The notes under the pieces were generated by a model that saw only the letters and a list, made by a program, of their open reading frames with translations, was not told the origin of the DNA and did not search any database. Source: Augochlora pura (lineage: Eukaryota > Arthropoda > Insecta > Hymenoptera > Halictidae). Taken from it: 64,000 bases of DNA. Numbering within the stretch: the stretch's first letter is position 1; each line of letters begins with the position of its first letter. The stretch spans positions 19,463,412 to 19,527,411 of the forward strand of contig NC_135772.1 in assembly GCF_028453695.1 (NCBI RefSeq), given 5' to 3'. Both the position numbers and the translations under genes were made by a program. Positions 1 to 13,598 of the stretch are shown piece after piece.

Positions 1-711
1 TCGTTACGGAACAAAAACTCTACGAATTTATTCGCTAACCTAATAATAGCATGTTCACTGTCAACGAGTAACTCGGTTGTTCGTACATTCGTTCGTTTTA
101 AAATATAATTTATGTTACACGGTGATCACAATGATGTCGTGCAGAATTGCTTTGCAAATTTTATGAGATCGTTCTTACTACAAACGAGACGGTCTGAATG
201 ATTCAGAAACGATTATCGCCGGTATCTTCTTCCTCCCGCGAATAGAGGAAACGATGAGCTTAGTGTAGATCGGAGGTTGGTTTGTCTTTATTTTGCAACA
301 ATCTATGGGGAATTCTAACAGCGTTAAGGCTTTCACGTCCGCGCGCGGTTCGCAAAAGTTTTTTCCTGCCGTCGGAACTTTTTCGCGGCGCGGTTCATTA
401 GAACGTGCAAATACAGAGCACGAAATTTATTGCGACATGGTAAATTTAGCTAAATAGTTTAAATATATTCTACTTTAATTATAATATATTTTTTTTTATT
501 AAACTTCGGAGTTTATTAAACGTCAGGGTTTTTGAGTCAGTTCCTCTACAAGTCTCCAATATCAACAATCTCGTCATTGCAAATTGTAGAAACCATTCGT
601 ACAACACTGTTTTCCTTGGTACGACATAACCTTGCCAACGTAAGTGTCAACGGACGTGAAAATGTTAAGCAACCATTCAGTCAGAATATTTGCTACTACA
701 AACATCAAATA

Positions 712-747
712 TTAACTCTTTGCACTCGAAGCTATTTTCACTCTGGT
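712..747 (+). repeat. One-ended TTAA-family copy
   Basis: TTAACTCTTTGCACTCGAAG followed by CTATTTTCACT matches the terminal block of the family; nothing recognisable beyond. Confidence 0.4.
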
Positions 748-2357
748 ACCAGGACATTGTTTAGCAGAGAAGCTTATTGTTTAGCTACTAGAAATATTAA
801 ATACTAAATATAAATGTTACGAATGCCGCTACAAGCGTTCAAAGTTCTCAGGTCTTAATAATTTCAAAAGGAACACTCCTCGAACTATTTTAGCCGTCGC
901 TCGTGACTCCGGTAGAGGGGGGAGATTCGTGTTTACGGAGTTCGAATTAATGTCAGCTCGCTACCTGCATCTCCGTAGTTGTTGTTATCGTTCGTTCAAT
1001 GACGCAAGGATGTGTCCCTATTTTTTGCCAGGCGTCTCTCTTTTGCGCAGGAAACCGAGGAATATTCCGGGGCGAAAATGCCTGAAATTTCGACGGCCGA
1101 AGAAGTCGTTAATCCCCCCGGTACTCGAACGATGCGCGACGGTGGTGGCGAACGAAATTGCACCACTTGAAAAATATCGATGTTTTCGGCACTTACGCGA
1201 GGAAAATATCTGTTCCGGCGATACATCGACGGGTGGTTCGCTTTAATTCTATATCGCCTCGTACGTAATAATTCCCGTTCCGCTATCGCCGATACGTTTC
1301 GTACGTCGAAAAATCGGACGTTAAACCTCCTCCACGGCTACTGTTGCGTGTCCGTATCGCGTCGTAATTGCTGTATTTAATGGACTAACAAATTATACTT
1401 GAAAAAGTGATATTTATAGAAGGGCGATAGCCTTATCGGTGACCGTCGCTGCGATCATTCCCGGACTTATTGGTTTAACTTACTGGGATTTTATTTTAAT
1501 CGCGTTTTACTGGCTCGGGCCGGACCCGCGCTGTTATGATTCCTCGTCGAACTAATCTTCCTCCTGCTAAAGTAACTTCGGAACCTTTCGCTTTTTCGGG
1601 TCGATTTAACGAGTCCGATAAGAGTAAATTGTTAAAGCAGTGCGTACAGGATTGTAAAAGGGATTAATTGACAAGCCGGCGGGATGTCTGTAGCCGATGT
1701 GTAAACAGTCGGCTTGATAGTTTTCCATAAAGATAGTACTCGAACGATACGATTGGAAATAGTTTCGAATAGTTTATTTGCTGATCTAGACAAATTTACA
1801 GTGACCAATGTGTTCTCAATATTCAATATTCAATATTAATTAGACTGTGGATTTTATTCATTATTCAAATTAATATATAATCAAAATTATTCAATTAATA
1901 AATTACGTCTGTCTTAAAAAGCAATTAATAAGCTTCTGAACGACAAGGCTACGCGAAAAAGATCTCGGTTTCATTGCATTATGTTTCCGACGATATCTGT
2001 TCGGCTGCCGATCGATATTGCCGTTGAATAATTCATCGGAGCGCGGAAAAATCAATTATGAATCATTTTGAAAAGACCGTTAATTAAATTCCCGATGAGC
2101 GAAGAGAGGTGGTTGTCGAACGGGGATGGATTATTAAATCTTCGCCACGAAGTTAGCGCCGCCCCCCTTTCCGGCCTGTTGTGTCAACTGCGACTCGGTT
2201 TTCGGAAGTTGGCCGTATATCGGGTAACGAAGACAATCCCCCTTTTGTTCGGGACCGGCTTATCCGCGATCGGGTCTGGCCGCTCGAAAAACCCCATTGG
2301 ATTCACGGGAACGCGTTACAGTGCTCTAATTCGGTCCGTCGTCGGCGAGAGGCGGAA

Positions 2358-2381
2358 AGTGCAATTCGAACGAATTGCACT
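2358..2381. repeat. Inverted repeat, 11-bp perfect stem
   Basis: AGTGCAATTCG and CGAATTGCACT are separated by only AA. It may be a cruciform-forming site or a factor-binding palindrome; no neighbour explains it. Confidence 0.55.
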
Positions 2382-5300
2382 CGGGATCCGATTTCGTGGA
2401 AGTTCTCGGAACTTCTCGGTCCGACGGCGTTCACAATCAGCGAATGTGTCCGCGGAGACGGAGACAGCCGTGGTACTTTATTATGCGTTCCATCGGCACG
2501 TTAAACGTATTTTAATGCACGATAAATTAGATACGAAAAGTGTGTTCCGCTGGAAACCTCGTCCCTTTCCTTTTTTCTTAGCGCATTATCGTCCAGCATG
2601 GGAAGCGTCCCATTTCGAATAATTACTTTCACCGTTCTTCGGCGATAGTTTATGAGATTGTTAAGTTATGTTCGGAGGTGGGGAGAATTGGTGTGATTTC
2701 AGTTGAATTTATTCGATAGAATGTAGCGTCTTTTCGTAGATTATATATTTATTAAAATTACGTAAAAAGGAGGAACAGTCGTCGATTTATTAAAGAATTA
2801 TGAACCGATGGTTTTCTATCGATCAATTTATACAAATACGTCTTCTTTTTTTGTTCAGAATAGTTAGAAATGGAATTTGAAAACTGCGAATATGTTGGCC
2901 TATATTTTAGGACAGTCTCCATTAAAATGATATAGAAAGCGACGATTTCCATTCGAAACTGTTCTATTGCTGTTTCAAACGCAGAGAGTGGTACGTAAGA
3001 TTCATTAAATTCTTTTGTGAAGAACTGTCTGAAAGTTCTCTCGACCCATAAATATTTATGCAGAGAAACGTTTGGATATGGAACGAGAATTTTTCCCTAG
3101 GAAAGTGTACTAGGAACGCATTGTACGTTTAAACATTTTTATGATTATTTTCACCAATAAAAATTACCGTAGAAAATAAATTGCTTTTTCCGGTATTTTT
3201 AAATCTTTTACAAAAATGATTTGTATATTCGTCGCGCGGCTGTCCTTCAGACTGTTAATAATGGAAACAGTGCCACGTGTGGTATAATTTCTGCTGCCTG
3301 CACTCCGCGCGCTTTATCATTGTTCCTCCTAATTGCAACATCTTTGGAAAGTAGTTACAAGTTATCCCACCGTGAACGTACAATGTCTGGACCTCGAGAG
3401 TTTATGACGCTTAACCGCGGAAGCACGCACGCCGGAGTGCCTCGTTTGCAGGAAATTATTCGCCCCGCGATAATTACAATTATTGTCGACGATAACTGTT
3501 GCTGTCCCACAGCTTCGTTAACGCCTCGCAGCTATACCCGACGGAACGTGTCGCGCCTTACCATAGGAGACGAGAGAGACCGACGACGTTGGGATCCTCG
3601 TCGACGTACGCGGCTGGGTCCACCTGTTGGTCGTCAATGGATGCCCGGAATTTACTAGCCGAGCAAGTTAAATGAAAGGATGAAACTTGCATCTCCGCAG
3701 AAATACCGTCGCGGAACGTCGTAATTTCCGCGCGAGAGATTCCGGCGAGTTTCGAAGACGCCGCAGAGAGAAAGAGAGTGAGAGAGAGAGAGCCCGTCGT
3801 AAAACGCTCGTTGAAATCACACGTCCGACACGATCACACAATTACCAATATGTGGAGCATTGGTGATAATGCGTGACACGTATAGCGTTGTTTGCAAATT
3901 CGACGGTATCGCCTTGTTAAATTATTCGGGGAACGTGATGCACGCTTAATGTCCCGTGCAACAGATAATGGTAGAATCCGTCTTGCCGAACGTTTCTCCG
4001 ATTTTCCTTAAAACTTGAGAATGTATCGAACGACGAGGCAAATACGCAGAAAATTGTTGCAACCTTTTATGGAGGCCTTTTTCAAGTTTTAATCTGAAAT
4101 AAGGAAGCATATCGAATGAGGTTTTAAATTGAATATGAAATGAAATACTAAATTAAGTTCTAAATAAAATATTATTTTCAATGATAAATTAGATATTAAA
4201 CTAAATATTAAAATAAATATTAGAATAAATAGTAAGTCAAATATTAAATAAAACAGCAAATAAAATATTTAATAAAACAGTAACTAAAATATTAAATTAA
4301 ATATTTAAAAATGCCCGAAATAAGTTCCCCAACTAATAGAAAATTCCCTCTGCTATATCACCTATCAAGCTCACCATGCGATTCGATACCGTAGGGTCTT
4401 CGGTATTCATTCTTCAGTTTCACATAGCATTACCATATCGGTGATTCGATTGTCTATCAAAAGGGAAAAGCCACGGACGGGATTGGTTCGCGTACAGTCC
4501 AGCAGGGAGATCAATCCCGGATCGTTTCCCGCATTGAATAATTCACCGGCGTGTGGTGTTCCAGCTTTCGCCGGCGTCTTCCTCCGTTGCGAGAGACAGC
4601 CTTTGAAAAATATTTACAATTCTGATAAAAAATTCTGAATGGTGCACGAGCCGTGAACAAGGCCGCTATGGTTGACCGTCGGTTGTCCGAGACCGTGGCG
4701 GCGGGGCACGCCGGTTTGTGCCCGTCTGGATCCTAATTAGCCGGTTATTATTAACGAGCTTGTAAGTGAAATGTAAGCACGTGGGAATGCGCGAGAAAAC
4801 CCGATTCCTTTGTATGCGCAAGTGATTCCGTGTGCCCCGTCGCGCGGCTCTGGTGCACACGTAACGCGGGAAAGTCTGCTCCCATATTTCGCGAGATAAC
4901 GGTCTCTGCAAACAGCCGCGGTCTGGTTTTATAGAATCGACCGAATTCGCCGAAAAATTATGCGACCTTGCTCTTCCTTCCTTTTGCGAGGATCGGTTCG
5001 CGGTGCTAAATCTAATATTAATATTAGATATAATATACATATTTTAATATATACGTCTTCTAATGAACCCTTTGAATGGCGATGCAACAAATTACTGGAC
5101 AAATATGTATGAATCGTGAGAAACGTTTAAAGGAAAGGATCAAAAGACGTCTATATAATTGGCGAGCAAAGATTGGCCGCGTCTCCGTTTCGCTGACCGT
5201 GAAATATCCGAGGCAAATCGGTCAGGAGCGATCCGGCCGTTAATAGAGCGATAAGAGTCAATTTGAGAGATGGATACACGATCATCGGGGCCCGGAGAGC

Positions 5301-8300
5301 GCGAGCCATTCATTCGGGCTTAAACGACTAAATCGCTTGTTTTCTTCTCTCGCCTGGGAACTTTTTCGCCGAGAACGCCCTACGCGGAACACGCGCGCGC
5401 GCGCGCGCTTATTCGACGCCGTTTCGCCGCGACCTCGAACTCGGTATACGTTACAACAACCAGGCCGGACGGGTATACTAATCGCAAATCACCACCCAAC
5501 CGGCAGCGGCGGGGGAGGGGTACGATGTTATCTGTCGCGCGCGCGTCGCCTGCGAAATATCAATCGTGGCCTGTTTCTTCTTTCCCGGCGACCGGGGCCG
5601 TTGATGGAAGAAGCTCTTTTCAACGGACACCACCATCACCGACCACGAGAATCGATTCGCGGATCCTTTGAATCGCGCTGTTCATTCCGCGACTCCATTC
5701 CACCTTTTTACGGGAGAACTTCGTTTTCCAGACCCGTCGTCTGCGGACGACGGATAGTTCTTTGTCGGGGACCTCGACGACGCCGCGTGGCTCTCCGGTC
5801 GTCCCCCCTTTTATTATTACTCGGCTGTGATTGTGTAATTGCTTTCTCGAAGACGGGCTTTGCACTCGGGGAACATTCTGGGAGAGGAATTGTAATTGGC
5901 ACCGGGCGCCCTCCTATTTATTCTTTAGATTCGGAGCGCAGGGACGCGATTGCTTTTTCGATCCTCTTGTGGATCGATTATGACACGACTGTTCGGTGGG
6001 TGTTTGATAGACGTTTTTGTGAACAAGCTGTGTGCCTTTTTTAATATCAATTCAATTTTAATCTCATCTCAATTCAATCTCAATTTGACTTTAATTCAAC
6101 TTCGCTTTAATTGCAATTTCAATCTTTATTTTTGCTTTTATCTTTTAATTGTAATTTTTATTCCAATCTTTATTTCCATATTAATTCCAATCTCTATTTT
6201 CAAAATACGATTACATCCTTTAGAATTACGCTAGCGAATTTGCAAGATTTGTCATCGACGAGTTTCGACGTCGGGGTCAAAAGCATACTAAACGCCCGCA
6301 ACCGAATGCATCGCGCGTTATCGTGTTTGCACCGTTCCGTTGTCGTTCTGGCTCCCGATAATGCTCTCGAAGCTATTTATTGTTCTATCAGACGTGGGCA
6401 TGGCGGACGGGAACGCGTGCGAATCGCCGCGGCGCGTCTCGGCGGCGTCTATTTTCGCGGTATGTATCTCGCCCAATAAATCATATCGCTGCGCGTTTCT
6501 GAACGTTGGCCGCGTGCGTGTGCCTGCTGCAAAAAAAAAAGAACGCGAGCGGATCCGTGCACACGTGAAGAAAACACGTGTAATTCGATCGGCCCTCGCA
6601 CCGAACCCCCCTTCTGCTCGAACAGCAAGTCTGTGGCGAGACGAAAAATTCCTCCGGGATATTCGGAGTTATTAACATAATATAGACTGTTTAGACTTAT
6701 GTGCTACGTTATATAGCCGCGGAATGAATATTGTTGTTCGTCCATTTGGTTGCCGACAATTTCAAATTCTTCTAATCTCTGCCATAAACGAATAAAATCG
6801 GCAGTCCTTTGATCGACAATAAATCGCGATAAATCCCGAATTCTCGAAACAAAGAATTCCACGGCCGAGACAATAAAATTCCAATTTCAGAAAAGCGCGA
6901 CCAATAAAATACGTTCGCACGGATTCGTCGAGTAAGCGGGAACTGCGATTTAAAACAATTAATCGAGCGAAGCAGTCGGAAGTGTTCGGTACTAGTGGCG
7001 CGGACGAAATATTTCCGTGGCAATAGCGTTCTTTTGGCGGCGCCGCGTGCTAAACGTTTCGAACATTTATAGCCCCGTAATTCATGGAGTACCATCGGCC
7101 GTGTTACACATTTACGATCATTCCTTCGGGATTTACTGTTCCAATCGACGGACAGCCCAGGCAACAATATCTCTGCGCGTCGCTTATCCGACGCTCCCGT
7201 CGGCTCTGCTTTCCCGCGAGCCGCGAGAGCCTGGGAAATCGTCAAATAAACGCCATTATCTCGAACCGTAACCGGTTTCGAATTTGCATCGAAGCCGACG
7301 TTGCGGGGCATTCGTACTAATAATAAGCCTTTCGCTGAAATAATACAGCCGATTGCGACGTCATCCCGTGTTTTATCTCGTCGGACCGTTTCATACGCAG
7401 AATGTTTTCCCCTATGTAACTATTCGCTCACGCGAGATTCCCCGCATCGCGATTGTTAACAAACCGTGTAATGTTTCCTTTTACTTCGACGGCCGCGTTA
7501 AGCGCGCATACTTTCCTTCGTGCAGATTTTATAAAATAACTTTTAGCGTGAGAACGTCTCGCGTTTCATTCGTGGAAAGGTCTGGGAATTAATTAGAGGT
7601 CAATTTTTATTTTTAAAGCGGCGATAGATATTATTGTACCATTTTTAAATAATTTGGACAGTTCGTGAGAAATTGTTCAATATATTGGCGTTGATAATTT
7701 ATAGACTATAGAAGAAAGAAGGGTCAGCCTAAAATGTTTAAATTATCGCACGAACTTGCGATTTCTGGTTCGAATTCGCAGAATAGTCCGCGGTCCATTT
7801 GCGGTATCAGATCGAGCTGGACTCTCGGTTCCATCGGGCGAATCATTACAATCTATTGATCGAAGTTTTCTAGCCGCACAATGCGAGAGGTACACCGGGA
7901 ATGCCGCGAGCCCCGCGTACGCCACTCTACCTCACTTCGCTGTCAGTTTATTGGATCAATCTCTTTTTTCTAAGGGCTGTCCTCTAAACAGTCGTACAGT
8001 ACGAGGGGTAGTTAGCCTAGATGGGAAAACTAGATGTCGAGGATCGACGTCGAAACTTTCGCCGAGGATATAATGTGTACTGTTCCGTCAAACTATTCTT
8101 TAAGAGCTACGAGATCGATTGTTTTTTTTATCCTGACTTCTGTTAATTCACCAGCACAATTAATTTTATAATTATCGTATAAGGTAGTCTTTCCGAAGAT
8201 TAGTCTTTTTACTTGTGTAAATTTAAGCGAGTATTTCGTTTGTAAAAATTAAATATTTAAAAGACAAAAGTTCTAAAATTGTCAGAGAAATTATAAAATT

Positions 8301-8434
8301 TTTTTTTAATTTTGCTATTATTTCTGATGAAAATAAAAAAGATACAGTTCTTTCAATTTTCTGTTTATTAATTAAGTAGAACGGTGGACATTTTCGCTGA
8401 AAGAAAAATGTTGAGCCCTTCTTACATGATTTTT

Positions 8435-8448
8435 GGAACACCCTGTAT
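8435..8448. repeat. Lone transposon-type end GGAACACCCTGTAT
   Basis: ACACCCTGTAT-type ends are common in insect transposable elements. No inverted partner was found nearby, so this is at most a remnant. Confidence 0.25.
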
Positions 8449-9043
8449 CTAGAATAGTACTCGAATGACAGGAAGAAGTCGCAGCAGTGGTGTCGCCGAC
8501 TTCGGGCGGTCTTATTGTGCAGAATCTAGAGCAGAAATAAGTAGCAGAGACGTATTGGAACCTGTCTGCCAACGCACATTTCTCGCGGAGTCATGTCTTG
8601 TTAATAATGTATCGTATTAGCTTAGCTCTCGAGACTTGGAGTACGTTGCACGGTTCCAAAAATCTAATGGATCCTTTCGAATACGATAAATCTTCTCGAG
8701 TGCGATGGATCTTTTCGAATGCTTTACATTTTTAATTTTATTCTATAGTCAGGTATAGACACAATTAACTAAAGAATAAAAATAATTTATTAGAATAAAG
8801 ACAGAATCAAAATTTACCAAAACAAGATAGAAATAATTTACTGTCTCTATATGAACATTTTATTGCTAAAAAAACGATGCTACTTCGCTGCAGAAAAAAA
8901 TCGTTCGCGTTTAATATTTATCCATAAAATAGCACCGTTCTCGCGGATTCAGAGAGCTCGCACGATAATCGATAGCTATTCTTGCTCGCGACGCGGGTTT
9001 TCTTCGACTCGGAGAAAAGCAACGAAGGTGTAGCCCAATAATC

Positions 9044-9148
9044 GGGGTTACGGGTACAGTCCCAGGACAAAATGATAACGCGGACGTTCTTGTCCGGAGA
9101 TAACACGCACTCGTCATTTTGTCCGGGGCTGTAACTTTACGTAACCCC
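9044..9148. ncRNA. Strong 105-nt hairpin, precursor-microRNA-like
   Basis: The arms pair as GGGGTTACG (9044-9052) with CGTAACCCC (9140-9148), TACAG (9055-9059) with CTGTA (9129-9133), TCCC with GGGG, and GGACAAAATGA (9065-9075) with TCATTTTGTCC (9114-9124). The breaks are one 2x6 internal loop and a single bulged A. The loop holds a smaller stem CGGAC/GTCCG. Weaker pairing CCCA/TGGG extends the base. It matches no microRNA I know. It could be a species-specific microRNA precursor or a small fold-back transposon; the strand is undetermined. Confidence 0.4.
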
Positions 9149-9414
9149 GGCACTGGGAATGTCATTTTTGTATGGTCTCATTTGGTAGTCCTAGATCGTA
9201 ACGAAGATCGATGCTAAGTCGGATATTAAAATAGAATTCTAAGGTCGCCGCGCAATTTCATATTTTCCGTTCCTAAGAAAACCAAACGCGAGAGAGGAAA
9301 CACACGGGGGCAACCTGTTCCGCGTGACTCACCGTGTTTATGCAATGCGTACGCGTTAGCTAGCCTATTCTTGCCTGCGGTTTCGCCGCGAAAATATCGG
9401 GTCTCGTTAAACCA

Positions 9415-9590
9415 TTAACCCTTTGCGGTCGGGGCCGTTTCAACTGGAAATCCAAAATATTCCAAACTTACGGCGTCTCCATTTGGTGAAACTTCACTGC
9501 ATCCTACGCATTATGGAATTAAATTTTGCCAATCGTGTAACTGTTAACAAGCTCTTAATTTTAACTTCCACGATCTCCATTTGCGAATTT
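9415..9590 (+). mobile_element. TTAA-family element, right end not seen
   Basis: Begins TTAACCCTTTGCGGTCGGGG and shares ACTGGAAATCCAAAATATT, the TCGTGTAAC block and CTCTTAA with the 24963 copy. The right boundary is estimated from the loss of similarity. Confidence 0.55.
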
Positions 9591-12500
9591 TATTATTTTA
9601 CCATTCGACGCGAATAATAATATATCAGGTATATTAGACAGACTTTAACTTCATTTTAAGAACAAAATTTTTTATTTTGTTTATTTGTTGCGACATCCGG
9701 AGGAAATGTTACGACTAGTCATAACAATGCCGGAAACTAATTTTCCCGGTAAAATGATTCACCGAAACAAATTATCCGTGGGACCGGTGCTGTCACCTCT
9801 GGAACAACGATAACCTGATTACGAAAACTAATGACAGCGGCGCGGTGCGACAAACACGCCTCGTTATTAGCATATGAGTCACGTGCGACGATAACGAGCG
9901 CGGATAATGTACCAAAAATACTTAACCTCTGCCCGAAATTCGGCGACGTCCGGGGCCGGACGTGTCGTCGATGAAGAAATCGCGCGCGCGTTCCTCTGAT
10001 GACTCACTGATGACAATCAGTCAGCGTGAGAGAAAAACAGAGAGAGAGAGAGAGAGAGGGAGCGCAATCCAGATGCCGGTGGCACACGGGGTCCGTCGAC
10101 TTTAACTATCGCGGAATAAAGAAACCATTCACTGGAGCGGAGAAACGGGGCGCAGGCAAATACGACAGAATTAATCGATCGGGAACCGGTGACCCGCATC
10201 GATTCGGTCAGGAGACCCAGGGCTCTTTTTTTGCGACGGGTGACTGAACCCGATCCTCTCGCGATATTGCTTTTTCTTTCCTCGGTGCTTCGTCGTCGTC
10301 GTCGTCGTTATCGTCGACGAACGAAGGCACCCGCGTATAACGAGCGACAGAAGAAGCTCGGTCCTCCAACGGCACCTCGATCTATCTATACGACACGCGA
10401 GCGTTTATTTTTCCATTCCGGTAAGAAAAAGAATGTTGGAGAGTGTTGCGGTTATTCTGGTCAAATTACGTTTGTTACTCAGCTATGAGGGAATCGGTCG
10501 GGATTGTTTGCGGCGCGTATCTGTGCGCTTCTGATGCACTGTAATTTGTGGTTGCTGTCTTTTTTGATATCCATTCTTTGCGAAATTATTGAAGGAAATC
10601 CTTTATGGCAGTACGTTCATCCATCCTTGTTAGTATAATTTTGTTACGTGTCTAGACTATACTTGTTTCCTTTTTTATTGTCTGTAATATAGGATGTTAG
10701 TTCCTTTGTATACTTTTCATTTTAATCGAATTTTGGTACACGTTACCGTACACTTGCTCAATTGATTATAACATACGTATTATTACTCTCGACGTAAAAT
10801 ACCTTTCCTCTTTGCTTCGTTAAATCCCTCGTTCGACATTAAAGAAACAATGTGAAATATTTTTCCTGCTACTCCGTCAAACGCCCAGCCCGTAATTACA
10901 GAAACAACGCGACATATTTTTCCCCCCATACCCCATCAGATCCACCGTAATTCGTGAAAAATGCTCGCGACGTTAATGCCTCGGGAGTCAACGCTGTATG
11001 AAACACCGAAGCACGCGCAAGAAACACAGAATTCCAGCCTCTTCAGGTTTACGGCTTCGGAGGAGTAAACGCGAGACTCTCTCTCTCTCTCCGCGAAAAA
11101 AAAAAGCGAACGCGGCAGCGGTGAACGCTCGCAATTTGCCGGTGAACTGCTAGACACGATCGCAAAAGCGAAATAAAAGACGAGAGAAGAAGGAACGTGG
11201 GAGAGAATAGAATTTCGGGAAAAAGACTGACGCGATTCTCCCTTCCTCTCTTTCCGAGCTGTGAATCAGGGCTCGCGTTAAAACCAAATTAGTTTATCGC
11301 CTTTAACGAGTACGTTCCACGGATTTCATTAGGCTAATGCGCCCGTTCCTCTTTCCGTCGGGGTACAGTATTTTCGTTTTCCGCGTTTTACGGTGCTCGC
11401 CGAACGACTACTCCCCGTACGGCTCGAAACGGACGGACGCGGGAAACAAACGCCCCCCCCCCCCCCCCCCTTTTAATTCTATTATACGCGGGAACGCCCG
11501 GCCGCGTTTTATCTCTTTCAACAATTGACTCGTCCAGTGCGAGGACTGGGTGAACCTTTCCCTATGCTAATTATATCGAAGCTTATTTCATCTCATTTTG
11601 CTTCGCTGTATTTTATTTTATTTTGTTTTATTTTATTTTATCATAGTTGATTTTATTCGATCTTTTACTTTTAAATTACTTATTATAATTATAAAATTAT
11701 AATTAATTTTACTTATTGCACAGCATATTATATAGCACGCTATCGTACAGTACAGTGTAGGATAATATGGCATAACATAGCATAGCATGACACAATATAA
11801 AATGCAATAAATTACAATGAAATAAAATACGATAAATCGCAGTAAAATAAATTTCTTAAAAACGGCGATTAATCTCGATCAATACGTCCGACGATCTTTT
11901 CATCAAATAAACCCCGAAACGATCGAAGCACGAAGACGCGTCGAAAGTTTCCGAAGGTTTCCTCGTCGCTTCATGAATTATTGAGAATCCCGTGGTACGG
12001 CGAAGCGCCATATTTTCATTATAGAAAGCACATTAATCCCCGGATCGTGCGGCTTGATTTACGCCGGTGGATTTATGCGCGTCCGTTTTTCGAGCGGGCC
12101 ACTGTGCGCAGCCGGAGGAGGAATGTTGTTAAGATGAATTGTCGGGCGGTGGGACGCGTTTTTCCGCGCGCGCGCGCGCGCCGCCGGCACACGCTCTCCA
12201 TCTCGAACGGGGTCGAATTTTTTCGTCATTAGCCGATGCCGGATTATCCGTGAAAAAGGGGGGGCTATGCGCTGGGTATTTCGAAATGTCGTCGAGGCCC
12301 GGCATTAACGGAGCTGAAAAGCCCCCGGTCGCGAATATTATTTCTGCTTTTGCGGAAACAGAAACCGGGAGCGGAACGTCGCGGAACGCGATCGCGCGTG
12401 GGAGCACAGTTGTTCCATTAGTCGCGAAGATTAATGAAACGGAGCCTTGAAATTGCCGGCGATTTTCGCCGCGCGCGTGTCCCAACGGTTGCCGCGCGCT

Positions 12501-13560
12501 CCACGTTTCTATGCAAAATTGTGGTTGCGGTGGTTTGTGGGAAATGGATGTTCACCGGTCGATTCTGCGATTTAATGCGTCCATGGGTATACAGAGATGA
12601 CGTTAAAAAAATTAGGAAAATTTTAGAAGCGTAATTATATTGGTATTTTAGAGGATTTTTTAAACGATGAAGGGACGATTTTTATTCCGCCCAGAGATCC
12701 ATTATACAATAATCTGTGAATTTGCTTTAGCTTTTATAAATTGTTCAAAATTTAATTTAAAATTCATTTAATTCTGTCATAAATTAATTTAGATTTTAAT
12801 TCTATCATAAATTAATTTAGATTTTAATTCTATCACAAATTAATTTAAATTTGAATTCTATCGTAAATTCATTTAATTCGAATTTATCTCTACGAATATC
12901 AAAAACCACAGCCCCGAGTTTTCTCTATATCTAAATTCCCTCCGAACCATTTAACCCCTTCCTGCCGGCGTAATCAGCATAAATTCCATCGCATTAAAAC
13001 AGGAGATAGTAAAAAAAAGCACGATTAATTTTACAACGTAAAGAGAGAACGATCGATGGTTCAATTACCGATTTTACAGCAGTTTCCGCGCGCGCAGTTC
13101 CATAAAATTCCAGCCGGCGCGGTTTAGGTCCTACGGCGAAACTGATCGTTCGACGGACGGTCGCGTATCAAATTGCGATTGTTTCCATACTAATTCCGCG
13201 GGGCTTAAAAATTTCATTTTCGAATCGGATTAAGCGGTAAGTGGTTCGCGCGATTGAACGGCGGATCGCGTCGGTTACCGAAGCGATCCACGCCGTCGGA
13301 ATTGCCATCGAAGCGGGCGGTGTAGATCGATCGCTATCTGGGCGAGCATGAAGCAAACGGAGGAAAAAGTTTTTACGGCTGGGAGGCAAAACCTATAAAG
13401 TGTTAAGCACGCCGTCGGCGGAAGGGAATAATAGCGGTCGGTAATCGCGGATCGCTTGGACATGCAAGGTCGGGCCCTATAGCAACTGGAAACGCTCTCC
13501 TTATCGGCCGGATTTATGCATTTCTGGCAACCGTACGGAACGATCGTTGCCAGATGGGAA

Positions 13561-13598
13561 TTAACCCCTTCGCGCCCGAAGCTATTTTCATTGTCGTT
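13561..13598 (+). repeat. One-ended TTAA-family copy
   Basis: TTAACCCCTTCGCGCCCGAA followed by GCTATTTTCATTGTCG fits the family terminus. A similar end lies at 23115 (TTCAACCCTTCGCGCTCGGG). Confidence 0.4.

Larger units (their letters stand above)
1..8999. other. Gene-free stretch, left end
   Basis: Alternating AT-rich and CpG-rich blocks with no conserved domain in any frame. Open frames at 2068-2622 (+), 5337-6044 (+) and 6772-7311 (-) are Arg/Ser-rich by composition and show no family motif. Contents seen: a TTAACTCTTTGCACTCGAAG repeat end at 712, a perfect 11-bp hairpin at 2358-2381, a (GA)n tract at 3764-3792, AT-rich degenerate repeats at 4100-4310 and 6040-6210, and a lone transposon-like end at 8435-8448. 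It probably belongs to the first PACS intron or to intergenic DNA. Confidence 0.5.

Noticed and set aside
2068..2622. 184-codon open frame
   Set aside because: No family resemblance, mixed codon composition, ends in AT-rich DNA.
5337..6044. 235-codon open frame
   Set aside because: CpG-rich composition keeps it open; Arg/Ser-rich, no domain, no splice or start context, and overlapping frames are open too.
6772..7311. 179-codon frame on the minus strand
   Set aside because: No recognisable domain and no codon pattern different from neighbouring DNA; left as chance.
7760..7785. GGTTCGAATTC resembling a tRNA B box
   Set aside because: No acceptor stem or A box at the right distance.
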